From Tabrizicola sp. (lineage in GTDB: Bacteria; Pseudomonadota; Alphaproteobacteria; Rhodobacterales; Rhodobacteraceae): a stretch of DNA of 41,623 nt. This document shows, piece after piece, positions 16,579 through 24,801 of the stretch. The stretch covers positions 1 to 41,623 of the forward strand of contig JAAURK010000005.1 in assembly GCA_012032275.1 (NCBI GenBank), read 5' to 3'. The first letter of the stretch is position 1; each line of letters begins with the position of its first letter. The notes under the pieces were generated by a model that had not been told where the DNA came from, ran no database searches, and worked only from the letters and a program-made list of their open reading frames with translations. A program made the translations under genes and the position numbers.

Positions 16579-17350
16579 TCACTTCCGCCGCTGGCGCACC
16601 AATAGTCCTCGGTAGCCCCCGTCGATCAGGGCTCGTCCGTCCCTGACAAGCGCGATCGTGCTGTCGCGCAAGGACGATGTCTTCCAGGGATGTTCCGCGA
16701 TACGGTCGTCGCCATAGAGCACCTTGGCGATGTTGCGATAGGTGGCGCCGTCCAAGTGTCCGTCGATCGCCTGCAGCATTTGGCGCAATCGGCGTCGTCT
16801 TTGCACGGTCATTCGTGTGTCAGCAACCGGTGGACGCCGCCGCAGGAGCTGCGAAAGCCGACTGACCGCCTCGATCCTGTCGGCGCAGCTCTCATCGAGT
16901 GGGATGAGTGCCGCAACTGGCAGCCCGGGTCGTGCCCCGTCGATCATGAGCAGTCGGACCGATGATGCGCCGATGCCAATCCGCAGGCTTAAGCCATCGG
17001 GATCATAGCGCGCGCTATCCTTGTCGAGTTCTGGGAGTGGGGTGGGCTCCTGCCCGGAAAACGGCGTTCGTGCGGTCAGGATGATGGTGCCGGGATCCGC
17101 TTCCGGTTGCCAATAGACCACTGCGTGCACTGCGCTCAGCTTTGGATCGACCGGGAAATCGCAGGCCCCACGACTGGCGCACGGTCCGCGTCAGGTCATG
17201 GGGGCTCTCTTTCCTTCGGCGGGCGCCGACATAGTCGCGCTGGTATTCGACATTGCGACGCAGCCATTCCCAGGCGAGGTCCGGAGCAGACAGGGTTTCC
17301 GCATACGCGTATTCCGACGCCGAACGCCAATGAGAGGGGTCGAGAGACAT
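16579..17350 (-). CDS. fseA: FseA-like excision activator (DUF6499 + DUF2285) with +1 frameshift
   Basis: Two overlapping frames make one familiar protein. Frame 1 starts at ATG 17350 (GGAGG upstream): MSLDPSHWRSASEYAYAETL, APDLAWEWLRRNVEYQRDY, up to SWGLRFP. Frame 2 continues VDPKLSAVHAVVYWQPEADPG and the DUF2285 domain, ending RGLLVRQRRK at 16579. The switch is at proline codon CCC (17155-17153) followed by G: slipping one base turns CCC into CCG, still proline. In ICEMlSymR7A, FseA is made from two such ORFs by programmed +1 frameshifting and activates the rdfS promoter. Frame 1 runs about 45 codons past the site before stopping. A plain indel error is the alternative. Confidence 0.8.
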
Positions 17351-17464
17351 CGTGGTCCTCCAGACTCGCACATCAATTGCGTTCGTCGATGTTCGACCAA
17401 GAGGGGATTGCGGGGAAGTCGGCAAAAGACCAACATGCGATGCCGCAGCGGCATCGCCGCCGCG

Positions 17465-17728
17465 TTAGTGGCTGGACCCTTGCAGGAGTTGGCGATAGCC
17501 GCGCTCGGTCATCCAGCGCGCACGGGCGAGATGGCTTTCGTGAACTTGGCGGGCGCGTTCTTCGTCGTGGGCTGCATCCAGGCCGAACAGAACCGACACG
17601 ACTTCGCGCCAGTCGGCCCTGTCCGCGTCGGCGTCCAGAAGACGCAGATAGAGCGTCGTGTGCGCCCGGTCATAGTCGGTGAGCACCGCACTGTCCGGCG
17701 GCTGATCAAGCAGTTGGTCTTGCGACAC
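17465..17728 (-). CDS. qseM: QseM-like antiactivator (small DUF2285 protein)
   Basis: I start at GTG 17728, which follows a GGGGG ribosome site and gives 87 residues (VSQDQLLDQPPDSAVL...); the ORF-track GTG at 17812 would extend into the control region. It has a DUF2285-type helical domain: YLRLLDADADRADWREVVSVLFGLD, then ESHLARARWMTERGYRQLL. QseM of ICEMlSymR7A is a protein of about this size that binds and blocks TraR and FseA. The divergent XRE gene upstream and the fseA-like gene downstream match that arrangement. Assignment is by family, size and synteny. Confidence 0.75.
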   Translation of the reverse strand: MSQDQLLDQPPDSAVLTDYDRAHTTLYLRLLDADADRADWREVVSVLFGLDAAHDEERARQVHESHLARARWMTERGYRQLLQGSSH

Positions 17729-17897
17729 CCTGGATCCCCCTTGCAGCACGATAGGCGGAATTTCGCTGCCTGTTAATCCATATCCTTCTGGATGTTCGCC
17801 AGTAGCTCTCACGGCGACATCATCTTGTGCGGGCCTTGCATCGACCGGAACACTCAGGAGGCAACAAACTCTACCAGAGTGACGCTTGAGCGCTTAC

Positions 17898-17930
17898 TAC
17901 ATACTATAGTTGATAAACTTAAAGTATGTA
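17898..17930. promoter_or_regulatory. Palindromic operator candidate between qseM- and qseC-like genes
   Basis: A perfect 8-bp inverted repeat TACATACT (17898-17905) / AGTATGTA (17923-17930) encloses a second palindrome AGTT-GATA-AACT (17908-17919). The region is strikingly AT-rich against its surroundings and contains TATAGT (17905-17910). It sits just upstream of the XRE gene and in the divergent gap, where the QseC-type repressor would act on both promoters. Confidence 0.65.
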
Positions 17931-17949
17931 AATCGCGAACAGTCTGTGC

Positions 17950-18171
17950 ATGGACATGCGCAAACTGGTTGGCCGGAACTTTTCGCGCCTGCGTCGGGAG
18001 AAGGGCCTGACGCAGGAGCAGGTGGAAGAACGCTCGGGCTTCAGCCAGCAGTATCTGAGCAGCCTGGAGCGGGGGCGACGAAATCCGACCGTGATCACGT
18101 TGTACGAGCTGGCAGAGGCACTGGGCGTGGACCACGTTGAACTGGTGAGGCCCGACGTTGAGGAAGGCTGA
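17950..18171 (+). CDS. qseC: QseC-like XRE-family regulator
   Basis: A 73-residue protein that is essentially one Cro/C1-type HTH: RKLVGRNFSRLRREKGLTQEQVEERSGFSQQYLSSLERGRRNPTVITLYELAEALGV in outline, residues 4-60. Divergently oriented to the qseM-like gene. In ICEMlSymR7A, QseC represses qseM and controls itself, forming a bistable switch that limits transfer to few cells. The palindromes 20-50 bases upstream of this start fit such control. It could also be a generic XRE protein; identification depends on context. Confidence 0.78.
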   Translation: MDMRKLVGRNFSRLRREKGLTQEQVEERSGFSQQYLSSLERGRRNPTVITLYELAEALGVDHVELVRPDVEEG

Positions 18172-18216
18172 CTGGGTCAGGTAGTCCTGATCGGCAGCTA
18201 TGCGAACAAAGCGTCA

Positions 18217-18250
18217 ATGGCTCCCGCAGCGTCGCCGCCGCAGGAGCCAT
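18217..18250. terminator. Hairpin between convergent genes
   Basis: ATGGCTCC (18217-18224) and GGAGCCAT (18243-18250) form a stem around a GC-rich loop, between the convergent XRE gene and the hydrolase gene. There is no T-tract on either side, so it is a weak terminator candidate. Confidence 0.4.
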
Positions 18251-18285
18251 GGAAGTAGCGGCAAAAGACTTGCTATTTCGATCCG

Positions 18286-19194
18286 TCAGCTCGGGGCATC
18301 GATGAACGCGATAGCTGCTTCGCCCGGTCGGGTATCTGCGAAGATGTTGTAGTGGGTGGCGCTGGGAATGATGGCCAGGCGGTTGGCATTCATGGCCGAC
18401 CCGTCCCATTGTGCGTCTTGCAACCCGCCTCCGAGCAATTCGAAAAAGCTGGCGATGTGGCTCGTGCGAACCGCATCCCAGTCGGCGAACATCAGCAGCG
18501 TCGGCGCTTCGATCCGCTTGACCTCGGCGGACCAGTCGAAATCGTGCGACATCATCTCTGCGACTTGTCCGATGAGGATGGGGAAGTTGTTCGCGTCTGG
18601 CGCAACAGCCGCGTAGGACTCATAAAGCGGCGAGCCTTTCATGCTTTCCGCCATGTCCGGTGTCATCGAGCGCATGCCTTGCTGGTTGTAGTCGTGCCAG
18701 CCGGTCCAAGCATAGGGGGCCGAGACGAGGACTAGCCTGTCCACGACCTCTGGGTGCTGGATCGCCACGCGCATGGCGGTGCCCGAACCGAGCGAATATC
18801 CCATGATGTCGGCCTTCTCGAAGCCGAGAAACTGAATAACACCAGCGACGTCGTCGGCCATGGTTTCATAGCGCATCGGGCGGTCGAACGGCAGGGTGTG
18901 TCCATGCCCCTGAAGGTCGATGGCGACGACCTGATGAGCCTCGGCCAGCAGCGCGACATTTGGCCCGAACATGTCAAGTGTGGCCAGACCGCCATGCAAA
19001 AGGACGATCGGGTCACCTTCGCCGTATATGGCGTAGTAGACCTCGACACCGTTGACGGGCGCGTAGCCGGACTTGGAGGGGGTTGGGAGTTGCATGGTTG
19101 CCTCTTGAGTAGTGGTTTCGGTTTGGCCGATCGCTGGTGCGGCGAACGTCAGGACTGCGACGGCGACAAGAGATAGGTATCCATTCTTGAGCAT
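18286..19194 (-). CDS. Secreted alpha/beta hydrolase
   Basis: A 302-residue alpha/beta-hydrolase. The N-terminal signal peptide (YLSLVAVAVLTFAAPAIGQ, cleavage after ~residue 23) suggests periplasmic location. Core motifs: IVLLHGGLATLDMFGPN (oxyanion HGG), IDLQGHGHT, nucleophile elbow GYSLGSG, acid region LMFADWDAVRTSH and catalytic His in PSATHYNIF. Substrate unknown. Minus strand, with a cupin gene and a divergent MocR regulator upstream; all three may be one regulated unit, though 188 bases separate it from the cupin gene. Confidence 0.88.
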   Translation of the reverse strand: MLKNGYLSLVAVAVLTFAAPAIGQTETTTQEATMQLPTPSKSGYAPVNGVEVYYAIYGEGDPIVLLHGGLATLDMFGPNVALLAEAHQVVAIDLQGHGHTLPFDRPMRYETMADDVAGVIQFLGFEKADIMGYSLGSGTAMRVAIQHPEVVDRLVLVSAPYAWTGWHDYNQQGMRSMTPDMAESMKGSPLYESYAAVAPDANNFPILIGQVAEMMSHDFDWSAEVKRIEAPTLLMFADWDAVRTSHIASFFELLGGGLQDAQWDGSAMNANRLAIIPSATHYNIFADTRPGEAAIAFIDAPS

Positions 19195-19382
19195 TTTGGT
19201 TGTCCTTAGTTTGGTTTGCAGGGACGCTACGAGGTGCGGCCCGATGAGACCTACAGTTTCGAAGTCTATAGGAGACCGTTTCGCCAGAGGGGGTCGAGTC
19301 TTGCTGGACTAGTTGACTCATTGTTCTTCGTCTAACGAACCGGAGCAGTCACGCTGACTTTGGAGGGAAGAGGTCGATAACA

Positions 19383-19754
19383 TCAGTCAGTCTCCGGGGG
19401 GTCGTCCAGGTTGGTCTGTACCCAGGCTGGGTTCAGATGGATATCGATCGTCTCCAGAATGCCAGGACCAAGGTTGGCAAACTTGTGTGGAAGGCCAGCA
19501 GGTCCTACGAGGATCTGGCCCGCTTCGGCTTCTATTTTCTGGTCTCCAATGGTGAACAATGCTCGACCAGTACGGATGATGAATACTTCGTCATAGGGAT
19601 GGACGTGCAGGCGCGGGCCTTTGCCGACCTCCTCCGTGGCATAAAACAAGACAGTGACGTCAACTCCGAAATCTTGACCTTGGATGTTGCCACGCCACAG
19701 CCGATCATCCAGTGCCCAGTCAGAACGGTTGATGATTACAGGTACTCGGGTCAT
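19383..19754 (-). CDS. Small cupin-domain protein
   Basis: A 123-residue single cupin. I start at MTRVPVIINRSDW (19754), preceded by GAGGTGAAG; the longer ORF runs into the MocR promoter. Motif 1 is RLHVHPYDEVFIIRTGRALFTIG (HxH...E) and motif 2 is GPAGLPHKFANLG (P-x4-H). Such proteins bind a metal through the histidines and may be small isomerases, dioxygenases or sensors; no specific activity can be assigned. Divergent from the MocR gene, which commonly controls its neighbour. Confidence 0.85.
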   Translation of the reverse strand: MTRVPVIINRSDWALDDRLWRGNIQGQDFGVDVTVLFYATEEVGKGPRLHVHPYDEVFIIRTGRALFTIGDQKIEAEAGQILVGPAGLPHKFANLGPGILETIDIHLNPAWVQTNLDDPPETD

Positions 19755-19817
19755 GATCTTCACCTCTCGAAGTGCTTGGAAATCCGCCGACGAATCATCG
19801 CTAGTGTGAGCACTTTC

Positions 19818-19867
19818 TTGACAGAGAACTGGACCCATTGCGTGGTCCGGATCACATGAAGTATGGT
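19818..19867 (+). promoter_or_regulatory. Divergent control region, MocR gene promoter candidates
   Basis: TTGCGT (19838-19843) and TATGGT (19862-19867) are spaced 18 bp and would serve the MocR gene from ATG 19893. A consensus TTGACA at 19818-19823 lies upstream but lacks a matching -10. An imperfect inverted repeat (GGACCCA...TGGTCC) overlaps. This is where a MocR protein would be expected to bind. Confidence 0.4.
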
Positions 19868-19892
19868 GGGCCAATTCTTACGGGTGGCTGCG

Positions 19893-21389
19893 ATGGGCGA
19901 AGGCCGAACTTCCAGTTTCTCCAATCTGCAGCGGCCTGACGGCATTGAAATTCTGCCGATCAGGATCGAGCTACCGCCAAAAGGTTCGCGCACCTTGCGG
20001 GAGAGCATTCTCCTTCAGATGAAACGGGCCATTGTTGATGGTCGTCTCGTCGCGGGGCTGCTACTGCCGCCTACTCGAGAATTGGCGCGGCATCTTGGAG
20101 TTGCCCGCAATACAATTGTAGGGATCTACGACAACCTGCTCAGTGAAGGTTACGTTGAAACACGCTTGGGATCCGGCACATTCGTCGCCAAGCGTGCCAT
20201 GCGACTGACCCCAAATCAAGGCAATGGCCGCAACACTTCGGATCTTCGCCTCGTGCCTTACTTCCGAACGGTCGGCGTTGTTTCGCCAGATTTGGCACAG
20301 GAGGCCGAGTTTGACCTTCGGCTTGGCCACCCAGATAAGTCACAGTTCCCTTTCGATGTTTGGCGGCGATTGTCAAACCGGGCGCTACGCACACTCGAGC
20401 GCGCACCACCTGTGCCGATGGGGCCACATGGCCATCCCGCTCTTTGCAACGCTATCGCTGGCCACATATCGTTCGCCCGTGCAGTTGCTTGCAATCCGGG
20501 AGATGTCATCGTGACTGCAGGCGCGCAACAGGCTTTTGGCCTGATCGCTAGAATACTTGTTGAGCCAGGCAAGACCATCGTCGCGGTCGAGGATCCCGGC
20601 TACCCGCCGCTCCGGCAGGCTTTCGCTGCTGCAGGTGCAAAGATTGCGCCAGTACCGCTCGATCACGAAGGGCTGCGGGTGGATCTTATTCCTGACGAGG
20701 CCAAGATCGTTTGCGTCACCCCCTCTAACCAGATGCCGATGGGCATGAGCATGTCGTTCGCACGGCGCATGGCACTTCTGGACCGTGTTCACCAAACAGG
20801 TGGTGTCATCGTCGAGGACGACTACGAAGGTGAGTTTAGGTTCGCCGGACGGCCACTAGAAGCGCTTCAGACGCTAGACAACAGAGAACGCGTTTTCTAC
20901 GTAGGCACGTTCACAAAATGCATGTTTCCGGCACTCAGGCTCGGCTATGCAGTGGGACCGAATTGGGCACGTCCGGCGCTTGCGATGGCCAAGCAACTTG
21001 CCGACTGGCATTGCCCAGGTGCCCAGCAAGAGACAATGGCGGCGTTCATCTCCGAAGGACATCTGGTCCGACATGTTCGCCGAATGCGCTTAGCGTACCA
21101 GCATAAACGGGAACTGCTTATTGGAGCACTGCGACTACATTTGCCGCAGCTAGAGATGCGATTGACAGCACCTGGCCTTCATGTTTCCGCCACACTTTCT
21201 GGTACCATCCCAGCCGGACTGCTCGTGACTGCTGCGGGCAACCAGAAACTACGATTTGAAGACCTTAGTCGCTTCGTCGTCCGCAGGGACCAAAAATCGA
21301 ACGGTATCGTTTTCGGTTACGGCCTGATAGACGCCGAAAAAATCCTGCCAGCAGTAGAAACACTGAAGGATGTGATGGCGAGCCTCTGA
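19893..21389 (+). CDS. MocR/PdxR-family GntR-aminotransferase regulator
   Basis: About 498 residues from ATG 19893; ATG 19863 is also open but lies inside the best -10 candidate. It has an N-terminal GntR winged helix (SILLQMKRAIVDGRLVAGLLLPPTRELARHLGVARNTI in outline) and a class I aminotransferase-like domain with EDPGYPPLRQAF, IVEDDYEGEFRF and the PLP lysine in GTFTKCMFPALRLGYAVGP. MocR proteins sense PLP or amino-group compounds and activate a divergent gene. Here the divergent gene is the cupin, followed by the hydrolase. Lower GC than its ICE neighbours, suggesting it came as a separate module. Confidence 0.92.
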   Translation: MGEGRTSSFSNLQRPDGIEILPIRIELPPKGSRTLRESILLQMKRAIVDGRLVAGLLLPPTRELARHLGVARNTIVGIYDNLLSEGYVETRLGSGTFVAKRAMRLTPNQGNGRNTSDLRLVPYFRTVGVVSPDLAQEAEFDLRLGHPDKSQFPFDVWRRLSNRALRTLERAPPVPMGPHGHPALCNAIAGHISFARAVACNPGDVIVTAGAQQAFGLIARILVEPGKTIVAVEDPGYPPLRQAFAAAGAKIAPVPLDHEGLRVDLIPDEAKIVCVTPSNQMPMGMSMSFARRMALLDRVHQTGGVIVEDDYEGEFRFAGRPLEALQTLDNRERVFYVGTFTKCMFPALRLGYAVGPNWARPALAMAKQLADWHCPGAQQETMAAFISEGHLVRHVRRMRLAYQHKRELLIGALRLHLPQLEMRLTAPGLHVSATLSGTIPAGLLVTAAGNQKLRFEDLSRFVVRRDQKSNGIVFGYGLIDAEKILPAVETLKDVMASL

Positions 21390-21972
21390 TCCAGCTTAGC
21401 CTGTCGTGTCAGCAAATCTCGGTGTCGGAGATAACCACTCTTTGCAATCGTTCGTCTCCTTGAAAATACCTCTCTGCTTTTTGCAGGGAATAAAAGGTCG
21501 TGACTACAGTTAGTGACCCGCCGGGACCACTCGAGTACCAATTGCGTACCGTTGCAGCTTCTTCGAAATCGATCGGGGTAGAGGCTGACCACACGGCCTT
21601 TGACTACCAAACCCCAGCGGACTTCGCCCTTCACCTGAGCACTACACCCGCCCGTCCGGCTGTACGCGATGAAAGCTCCGCACGACGGGCGATAGCTCAA
21701 CCCGCGACAATAGGCATGAGTAACCATCGGTCTTCGGTCGTCGCTGCATGAGAGACCAGTGGCGGATCAAAGTTTCTCATTTCGTCCACCAGACGATTGG
21801 CACCTTGCGCTCGGACGATATAGTCATGAGGGCAGCGATATCCGCGAACCGCGTTTTGCCAGCAGTGGTCGGGAAGGTAACGACGAGATCGTCGGCAGCA
21901 TTCACGAAGCCGCCGTTGCGGCTCCGCAAAGGCCCCGCCCGGACTGACCGGGCGGGTTGTAGCGTTAGCGGT
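21390..21972. other. Gap with no convincing gene
   Basis: About 580 bases. One orphan minus-strand frame, 21409-21594, encodes 61 residues with protein-like composition (WYSSGPGGSLTVVTTFYSLQ), possibly the tail of a lost gene, but it has no recognisable family. A strong hairpin at 21934-21956 belongs to the DUF736 gene on the right. Confidence 0.5.
21934..21956 (-). terminator. Hairpin downstream of second DUF736 gene
   Basis: Perfect 9-bp stem CCCGCCCGG / CCGGGCGGG with loop ACTGA, 17 bases after the DUF736 stop on the minus strand. The following T-tract is short (CCTTTG), so termination may be partial. Confidence 0.6.
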
Positions 21973-22296
21973 TTAGTCGCCGTTGCGGCGACCGGGGCGT
22001 GACCAGATGAGGTTGAAGCCCTCGCCGTCTTCCTCGGCGACGAGGTTGGCGTAGATCGGAGCCGTGAAGCTCGGATCGTCCAGCTTGAGGCCGAGGTAGT
22101 CGCGGCCTTCATTGGAGGTCTTCGACCAAGCGGCGCCGATTTCGGCGCGGCCGACGAGGACGCGGTGGGTGGGAGCATTCTCGCTGGTCTGGCTGGTTTC
22201 GGGAACGATGCGGACGTTTTTGGCCTGGACGTTGAGGGTGACGATTTCGCCGGTGTATTCGTTGCCGGACTTCTTGAAGGTGCCGATGGTTGCCAT
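21973..22296 (-). CDS. DUF736 family protein (second copy)
   Basis: A 107-residue typical DUF736 protein: MATIGTFKKSGNEYTGEIVTLNVQAK, VRIVPETSQTSENAPTHRV, IGAAWSKTSNEGRDYLGLKLDDPSF and a C-terminal FNLIWSRP. Function unknown; it is strongly conserved in this ICE family and often well expressed as a single gene. A good ribosome site (AAGGAG) precedes the start and a strong hairpin follows the stop, suggesting an independent transcript. Paralogue of 10889-11227. Confidence 0.95.
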   Translation of the reverse strand: MATIGTFKKSGNEYTGEIVTLNVQAKNVRIVPETSQTSENAPTHRVLVGRAEIGAAWSKTSNEGRDYLGLKLDDPSFTAPIYANLVAEEDGEGFNLIWSRPGRRNGD

Positions 22297-22884
22297 TGCC
22301 TTTCTCCTTGATCAGATGTTTTCGAGCCCGCGCCATTGCGGCCTCGATGGCGATCAAGTGGCCGGAGGCGACCGACGGCTCACCCGTCAGGGACGAAACG
22401 ACAGTGGAGGACGGGGGCGGGAGACTTTCTTGCCGGCGCGAGGAATGGCGGTGCAGCCGCCAGGGGAAGAAAGTGGACCGACGCTGTTGAGCCTTGGGCG
22501 GTCGAGGCGAAGCCGTCCTTCGGCCAGATCAGCCCCTCGACGAGGCCGTTTGGAGCGGTCGACCCAGACAGCGTTCATCAATGGAGAAACTGGAGACCGC
22601 GATGCACCGCTGAACTCCGGCTGCCTGCGAATACGCCGACCATCGTCCCTCGTGTCGGGGCCAATCCGCATGCCCTCGAAACCAGCCAGACCAGCGATAG
22701 GGATCAAACCGCGCGGTGCGAACGGCCAAGATCTCGGCAGCCAACCCGAAGACCCCAAGCGAAGGTCGTGACTGCCTCGGTCTCAGACTGGTCGATTTGA
22801 CTGCCATCGCTCGCACGACCGTCCAAAACCCGGAGAAACGGGTGAGAACATGCCGACCCCCCCGGTACCGGCTGCACCCGGTGG
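22297..22884. other. Gap between DUF736 and membrane protein genes
   Basis: About 590 bases of high-GC sequence with long open frames on both strands but no frame resembling a protein, which is typical of GC-rich non-coding DNA. An inverted repeat ACTTTCTT (22424-22431) / AAGAAAGT (22467-22474) is present. It may hold the leader of the DUF736 gene. Confidence 0.5.
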
Positions 22885-23325
22885 CTACGCGCGGCGCGCC
22901 TGCTCCAGACCGGGCTCGGGCGGGGTCGCTCCCGCAATCCGCAAAAGGGCAGTGAGGCCGACCGCACCTGCGCCGATGATCGAGAACGCCATCTGCCAGC
23001 CTTCCGACGGCACGAGGTGTTGTGCTATTCCGAACACTGCGGCGTATCCAGCAACGGCGGCCGGTGCGGCGAATAGGGTGGCGACGACAAGGCGAATCCA
23101 GAGCGGTCGGGCCAATGAAAAAATGAGTTGGCCGACAATTGCGACCGCGCCGACGGCGAGCAGCCCAACCAATAAGCTGCCAACGAGGCCAGCGCCGCCA
23201 TCATGCGCCCAGATGCCTGTCGTGACGCCGAAAAGGAGCGGCAGCGCGTAGATGGCAAGGGTGAACAACAGCCAGCAGAGCATGGCCGTTACGCCGATGA
23301 GCAGGAAGATGTTGAGAATGATCAT
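22885..23325 (-). CDS. Conserved ICE membrane protein, four helices
   Basis: I start at MIILNIFLLIGV (23325), giving 146 residues; the longer ORF has a low-complexity non-coding-like extension. Four hydrophobic segments: residues ~2-28, 42-66, 73-95 and 112-134, with LCWLLFTLAIYALPLLFG in the first pair. It resembles an uncharacterised membrane protein that recurs next to the DUF2493 gene in ICEs of this class. No functional motif is visible. Same strand as the DUF2493 gene, 212 bases downstream of it. Confidence 0.75.
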   Translation of the reverse strand: MIILNIFLLIGVTAMLCWLLFTLAIYALPLLFGVTTGIWAHDGGAGLVGSLLVGLLAVGAVAIVGQLIFSLARPLWIRLVVATLFAAPAAVAGYAAVFGIAQHLVPSEGWQMAFSIIGAGAVGLTALLRIAGATPPEPGLEQARRA

Positions 23326-23537
23326 GGTGGGGTTCTCCGTGCAGCGGGGATGAACGGTTGTGCCACCCACCACCGCCTCGGCACCACCAGATGGTATCAC
23401 GGTAACGCTCAAGAAGCGACCCGGAGCGGCAGATTTTGGTCGAAGACGGCCATGCGCAGTGAACCGGCGTCCATCGGCTGGGGCCTGAAGACGAGGCTCA
23501 GCTCCGGCAGGTTTGCTGACAGGCGTTTGAAGGCGGT

Positions 23538-24464
23538 TCACTTGAACCGCCAGACGGGGATGCCCAGAGACTTGGCCTTGTCGGCGAGATTGTCCTGGAT
23601 GCCGTTGCCGGGAAAGAGGATGACGCCAATCGGCAGCACATCAAGGAGTTGGTCGTTGCGCTTGAACGGCGCGGCTTTCGCGTGACGGTTCCAGTTCGGC
23701 TTGAAAGCGATTTGCGGCACGTTGCGGTTCTCGGCCCATTTGGCGGCGATCAGTTCGGCGCCCTTGGGCGATCCGCCATGCAGCAGAACCATGTCGGCGT
23801 GCTTGGCATGGGCCTTGTCGAGCGTGTCCCAGATCATGTGGTGATCGTTGAAGTCGAGACCGCCGGTGAACGCGATCTTGGTGCCTTGCGGGACAAACAG
23901 TTGGCTGTCGGCATGCTTCCGGGCGGCCAGAAAATCCCGGCTGTCGATCATGGCCGAAGTGAGGTTGCGATGATTGACCCGCGATCCTGAGCGCGGTGAC
24001 CAGGGGGAGCCAGTCAAGCGCAGATAGTGATCGGCGGCGGCGTCGCGAAAGACCTCCATGCAGTCACGGCGGCCAATGAGCGACCGGCCCATGGCGATGA
24101 GGTGTTCGAGCTGGACGGCTTTTACCTCGGAGCCGTCCTGTTCGCGTTGACCGCGTTTCTGCGCCTGTTCGTTGTCGTCGAGTTTGCGCTCGATCCGGTC
24201 AGTGGCACGGTGGAACATGTTGACGGTCGACCAGAGCAATTCGTCAAGGTCGCTGTCGAGGAGGGTGTCTGCCAGAGTCGCCACGAGGGCATCGAAGATA
24301 TCGACAACGGCACCTTCGATCATCTGCTCTTCGGGAGCGTCGCGTGGATCGGGATCGCTCTCGGAATGCTGATAGCCGTGGAGCTGGAGTTCTGTGCAGA
24401 CCGTGTCGGTCGGTGATGGGCTGTGATACGGCTCGGCATCGATGTCTTCTGGGTCGGTGATCAT
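23538..24464 (-). CDS. DUF2493 (SLOG superfamily) protein
   Basis: A 308-residue protein. The C-terminal ~130 residues carry the DUF2493/YspA-like SLOG Rossmann domain: KIAFTGGLDFNDHHMIWDTLDKAH, MVLLHGGSPKGAELIAAKWAENRNV, IAFKPNWNRHAK, VILFPGNGIQDNLADKAKSLGIPVW. SLOG domains bind nucleotides or nucleotide-derived ligands. The N-terminal half is helical and acidic with an unknown role. A standard member of the ICE housekeeping block with toprim, ParB and ArdC; function in the element is not known. Appears intact. Confidence 0.92.
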   Translation of the reverse strand: MITDPEDIDAEPYHSPSPTDTVCTELQLHGYQHSESDPDPRDAPEEQMIEGAVVDIFDALVATLADTLLDSDLDELLWSTVNMFHRATDRIERKLDDNEQAQKRGQREQDGSEVKAVQLEHLIAMGRSLIGRRDCMEVFRDAAADHYLRLTGSPWSPRSGSRVNHRNLTSAMIDSRDFLAARKHADSQLFVPQGTKIAFTGGLDFNDHHMIWDTLDKAHAKHADMVLLHGGSPKGAELIAAKWAENRNVPQIAFKPNWNRHAKAAPFKRNDQLLDVLPIGVILFPGNGIQDNLADKAKSLGIPVWRFK

Positions 24465-24510
24465 GGTGTGCTCCTTCGCCTGGGTGGGCCACGACCGCCG
24501 CGGCCTTCAT

Positions 24511-24727
24511 GGCGACGCAAGACGGCAGGCGGGGCGGGCCTGCACCCGGAGCACTCGCGGAGGGCCGCAGCGAAGCGGAGGATGGCGGAGCCCGGTTCTT
24601 TTGGCTCGCGATGGAAAGGCGGGCCATCCTGGGTCCCATTCGACCTGTCGCCGCGGGTGGCGGTCCGCCGCCGGAAAAGAACCGGGCGCAGCCATTGCCG
24701 GCCCGCGCCGCCTGCCGTTCTGTCGCC
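24511..24727. repeat. Nested inverted-repeat structure in non-coding gap
   Basis: Outer arms ACGGCAGGCGGGGCGGGCC (24522-24540) and its inverse with one mismatch (24700-24718), flanked further by GGCGAC (24511-24516) / GTCGCC (24722-24727). Inner perfect 12-bp arms CCCGGTTCTTTT (24591-24602) / AAAAGAACCGGG (24675-24686). The whole 24465-24801 interval lacks a gene. It would fold into a long structured DNA or RNA; it could be a regulatory RNA, a palindromic unit or a replication/transfer site. Confidence 0.6.
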
Positions 24728-24801
24728 CCCTGAAGAAGGCCGGGGGCGCGGCGCTCGGGTCGATGAGCATGCGCCTCAACACCGAAGCCCGGTCACGATG
24801 C

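Noticed and set aside
21409-21594. 61-residue minus-strand ORF as a real gene
   Set aside because: Protein-like composition but no family, no ribosome site and a stop immediately upstream; kept only as a note in the gap entry.
22387-22816. Minus-strand ORFs of 123 and 95 residues in the DUF736-membrane protein gap
   Set aside because: Composition typical of GC-rich non-coding frames; no domain, no ribosome site.
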